From Candidatus Zixiibacteriota bacterium (lineage in GTDB: Bacteria; Zixibacteria; MSB-5A5; UM-FILTER-46-8): a stretch of 37,925 nucleotides of DNA. Under the pieces are notes generated by a model. It worked only from the letters and a program-made list of their open reading frames with translations, was not told where the DNA came from and did not search any database. The position numbers were made by a program, and so were the translations under genes. Numbering within the stretch: position 1 is the first letter of the stretch; every line of letters starts with the position of its first letter. Shown one piece after another: positions 36,451 to 37,925 of this stretch. Location: positions 1 to 37,925 of the forward strand of contig WJIJ01000047.1 of NCBI GenBank assembly GCA_014730345.1, read 5' to 3'.

Positions 36451-37925
36451 TTATCCTCGATGAACTCCAGGAGATGGCCCAGAAGGCCAGCGAACAATAC
36501 GAAACCGCCGAACATCATGTTCATGTATGCGTTGCCGCCGGATGCGTTTCCTCTGGAAGCCGGGAAGTGCTGGAGGCATTAACCGCGGAAGTCGAAAAGC
36601 GGGAGTTGGGCGGGAAATGCGTGGTAAAAGGGGTAGGATGTATGGGACCCTGCGCGGGCGGCCCGGTTGTATTGGTTGAATCCGAAAAAATAATGTATAA
36701 CAACGTGAGCGCCGCTGATGCCCCGGATATCATCGAAAATCTCGGCTCCGGTCCGGTGGAAAGGCTGGCAATCGATTTAAACGCGCCCTTTTTCACACGC
36801 CAGCAGAAAATCGTCCTCGAAAATTGCGGCATTATCAATCCGGAGAGTATCGAGGATTATCTTATAAACGAGGGTTACTTCGCCCTCGGCGAAGTATTGA
36901 CTTCATATACCGCCGGCGATATTATCGAACAGATAATGAAAAGCGGCCTGCGCGGCAGGGGCGGCGCCGGTTACCCAACGGGTTTGAAATGGAGCACCGT
37001 GGCCAAGGCGGGCGGATCCCGCAAGTTTATCGTATGCAACGCTGATGAAGGCGATCCGGGGGCTTTTATGGACCGAAGCGTACTCGAAAGCGATCCCCAC
37101 CGGGTCCTCGAGGGTATGGCTATCGCCGCTATAGCCGTAGGCGCCAACGAAGGATATATATATGTGCGCGCGGAATATCCATTGGCTATCGACCGGTTGA
37201 AGAAAGCGATACGCCAGGCGGAGCGCGCGGGAATTCTCGGCAACCGTGTCCTGGGCACCACCCATGATTTTCATATCCACATACGACTCGGCGCGGGGGC
37301 GTTTGTATGCGGCGAGGAGACCGCGCTTTTGGCATCGATTGAAGGCTCCCGGGGTACCCCCCGGCACAGACCGCCATATCCGGCCGAATCCGGCCTTTGG
37401 AAGCAATCAACTCTAATAAATAATGTGGAAACTTTTGCCAATATCCCCACCATTATACGCAAAGGCGCCGAGTGGTATTCAAAAATCGGCACCGATGACA
37501 GTAAGGGTACGAAGGTTTTCGCGCTCGCGGGCAGGATTAACAACACCGGGCTTATAGAAGTACCCATGGGCATGACCCTTCGGGAGATAATATTCGATAT
37601 TGGCGGAGGCATCCCCGACGGGCGAATATTTAAAGCGGTGCAAACCGGCGGACCCTCAGGCGGATGTATCCCTGAAAAACACCTGGACAAACCAGTCGAT
37701 TACAAAACCCTGACCGAGCTTGGCTCGATAATGGGATCCGGCGGCATGATAGTGATGGATGAAACATCGAACATGGTCGATGTCGCCCGCTATTTCATGG
37801 AATTTTCCAGGTCCGAGTCCTGCGGAAAATGCGTACCATGCCGTGTGGGTACTGTACATACATACAACATCCTGGAAAAACTCCTCGAAGGCGAAGGGGA
37901 TGAGGATGATATCGCCCGGCTCGAA
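36447..37925 (+). CDS. NuoF/HoxF-like FMN/NAD(P)H-binding subunit with N-terminal Trx-like domain (truncated by window end)
   Basis: ATGA overlap with the NuoE-like gene, RBS AAGGAGG. HVHVCVAAGCVSSG...GVGCMGPCAGGPVVLV Trx-like [2Fe-2S] part; RGRGGAGYPTGLKWSTV; NADEGDPGAFMDRSVLE; GAFVCGEETALLASIEG; ESCGKCVPCRVGT. Open to position 37925, so absent from the ORF track. Confidence 0.9.
   Translation, partial: MIILDELQEMAQKASEQYETAEHHVHVCVAAGCVSSGSREVLEALTAEVEKRELGGKCVVKGVGCMGPCAGGPVVLVESEKIMYNNVSAADAPDIIENLGSGPVERLAIDLNAPFFTRQQKIVLENCGIINPESIEDYLINEGYFALGEVLTSYTAGDIIEQIMKSGLRGRGGAGYPTGLKWSTVAKAGGSRKFIVCNADEGDPGAFMDRSVLESDPHRVLEGMAIAAIAVGANEGYIYVRAEYPLAIDRLKKAIRQAERAGILGNRVLGTTHDFHIHIRLGAGAFVCGEETALLASIEGSRGTPRHRPPYPAESGLWKQSTLINNVETFANIPTIIRKGAEWYSKIGTDDSKGTKVFALAGRINNTGLIEVPMGMTLREIIFDIGGGIPDGRIFKAVQTGGPSGGCIPEKHLDKPVDYKTLTELGSIMGSGGMIVMDETSNMVDVARYFMEFSRSESCGKCVPCRVGTVHTYNILEKLLEGEGDEDDIARLE

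Noticed and set aside
1-37925. CRISPR arrays, transposases/integrases, tRNA or rRNA genes
   Set aside because: No regularly spaced direct repeats, no transposase/integrase motif and no tRNA/rRNA recognised by reading; cannot exclude degenerate ones without tools.

Overview
The window is about 38 kb from a bacterial genome, probably a Gram-negative FCB-type or candidate-phylum lineage. That guess rests on TonB/ExbB/ExbD, a TonB-dependent receptor, GWxTD-domain proteins and C-terminal 'NYPNPF' sorting-type domains; it is inference only. Nearly all genes from 1 to 34294 lie on the minus strand. In minus-strand reading order from high to low coordinates they are: a mannose-1-phosphate guanylyltransferase / SPOR / TsaC / LMW phosphatase / DUF3108 cluster; a fused FTCD enzyme; a secreted metalloprotease; an ECF S-component coupled to a TonB-dependent receptor; HD, YfiM-like, MFS and PHP genes; a TPR / ExbB / ExbD / ExbD / TonB operon; hppA; an AlaX-type editing protein; and a long export operon (YIP1, TolC, MacA-like, ATPase, two MacB-like permeases, two GWxTD proteins, NatA/NatB-like). 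The plus strand carries a two-gene retropepsin cassette (22963-23548), a secreted protein (34533-35723) and a HoxE/HoxF-like (NuoE/NuoF) pair that runs off the end. The ORF track missed two edge-truncated genes: the NatB-like permease (1-474, minus) and the HoxF/NuoF-like subunit (36447-37925, plus). The best candidate for something undescribed is a compact intergenic transcript at about 19569-19677 (+). It has a UP-element-like tract, a TTGACA-N17-TATCCT promoter, nested hairpins exposing CCUCC and C6 motifs, and a U-rich 3' end.
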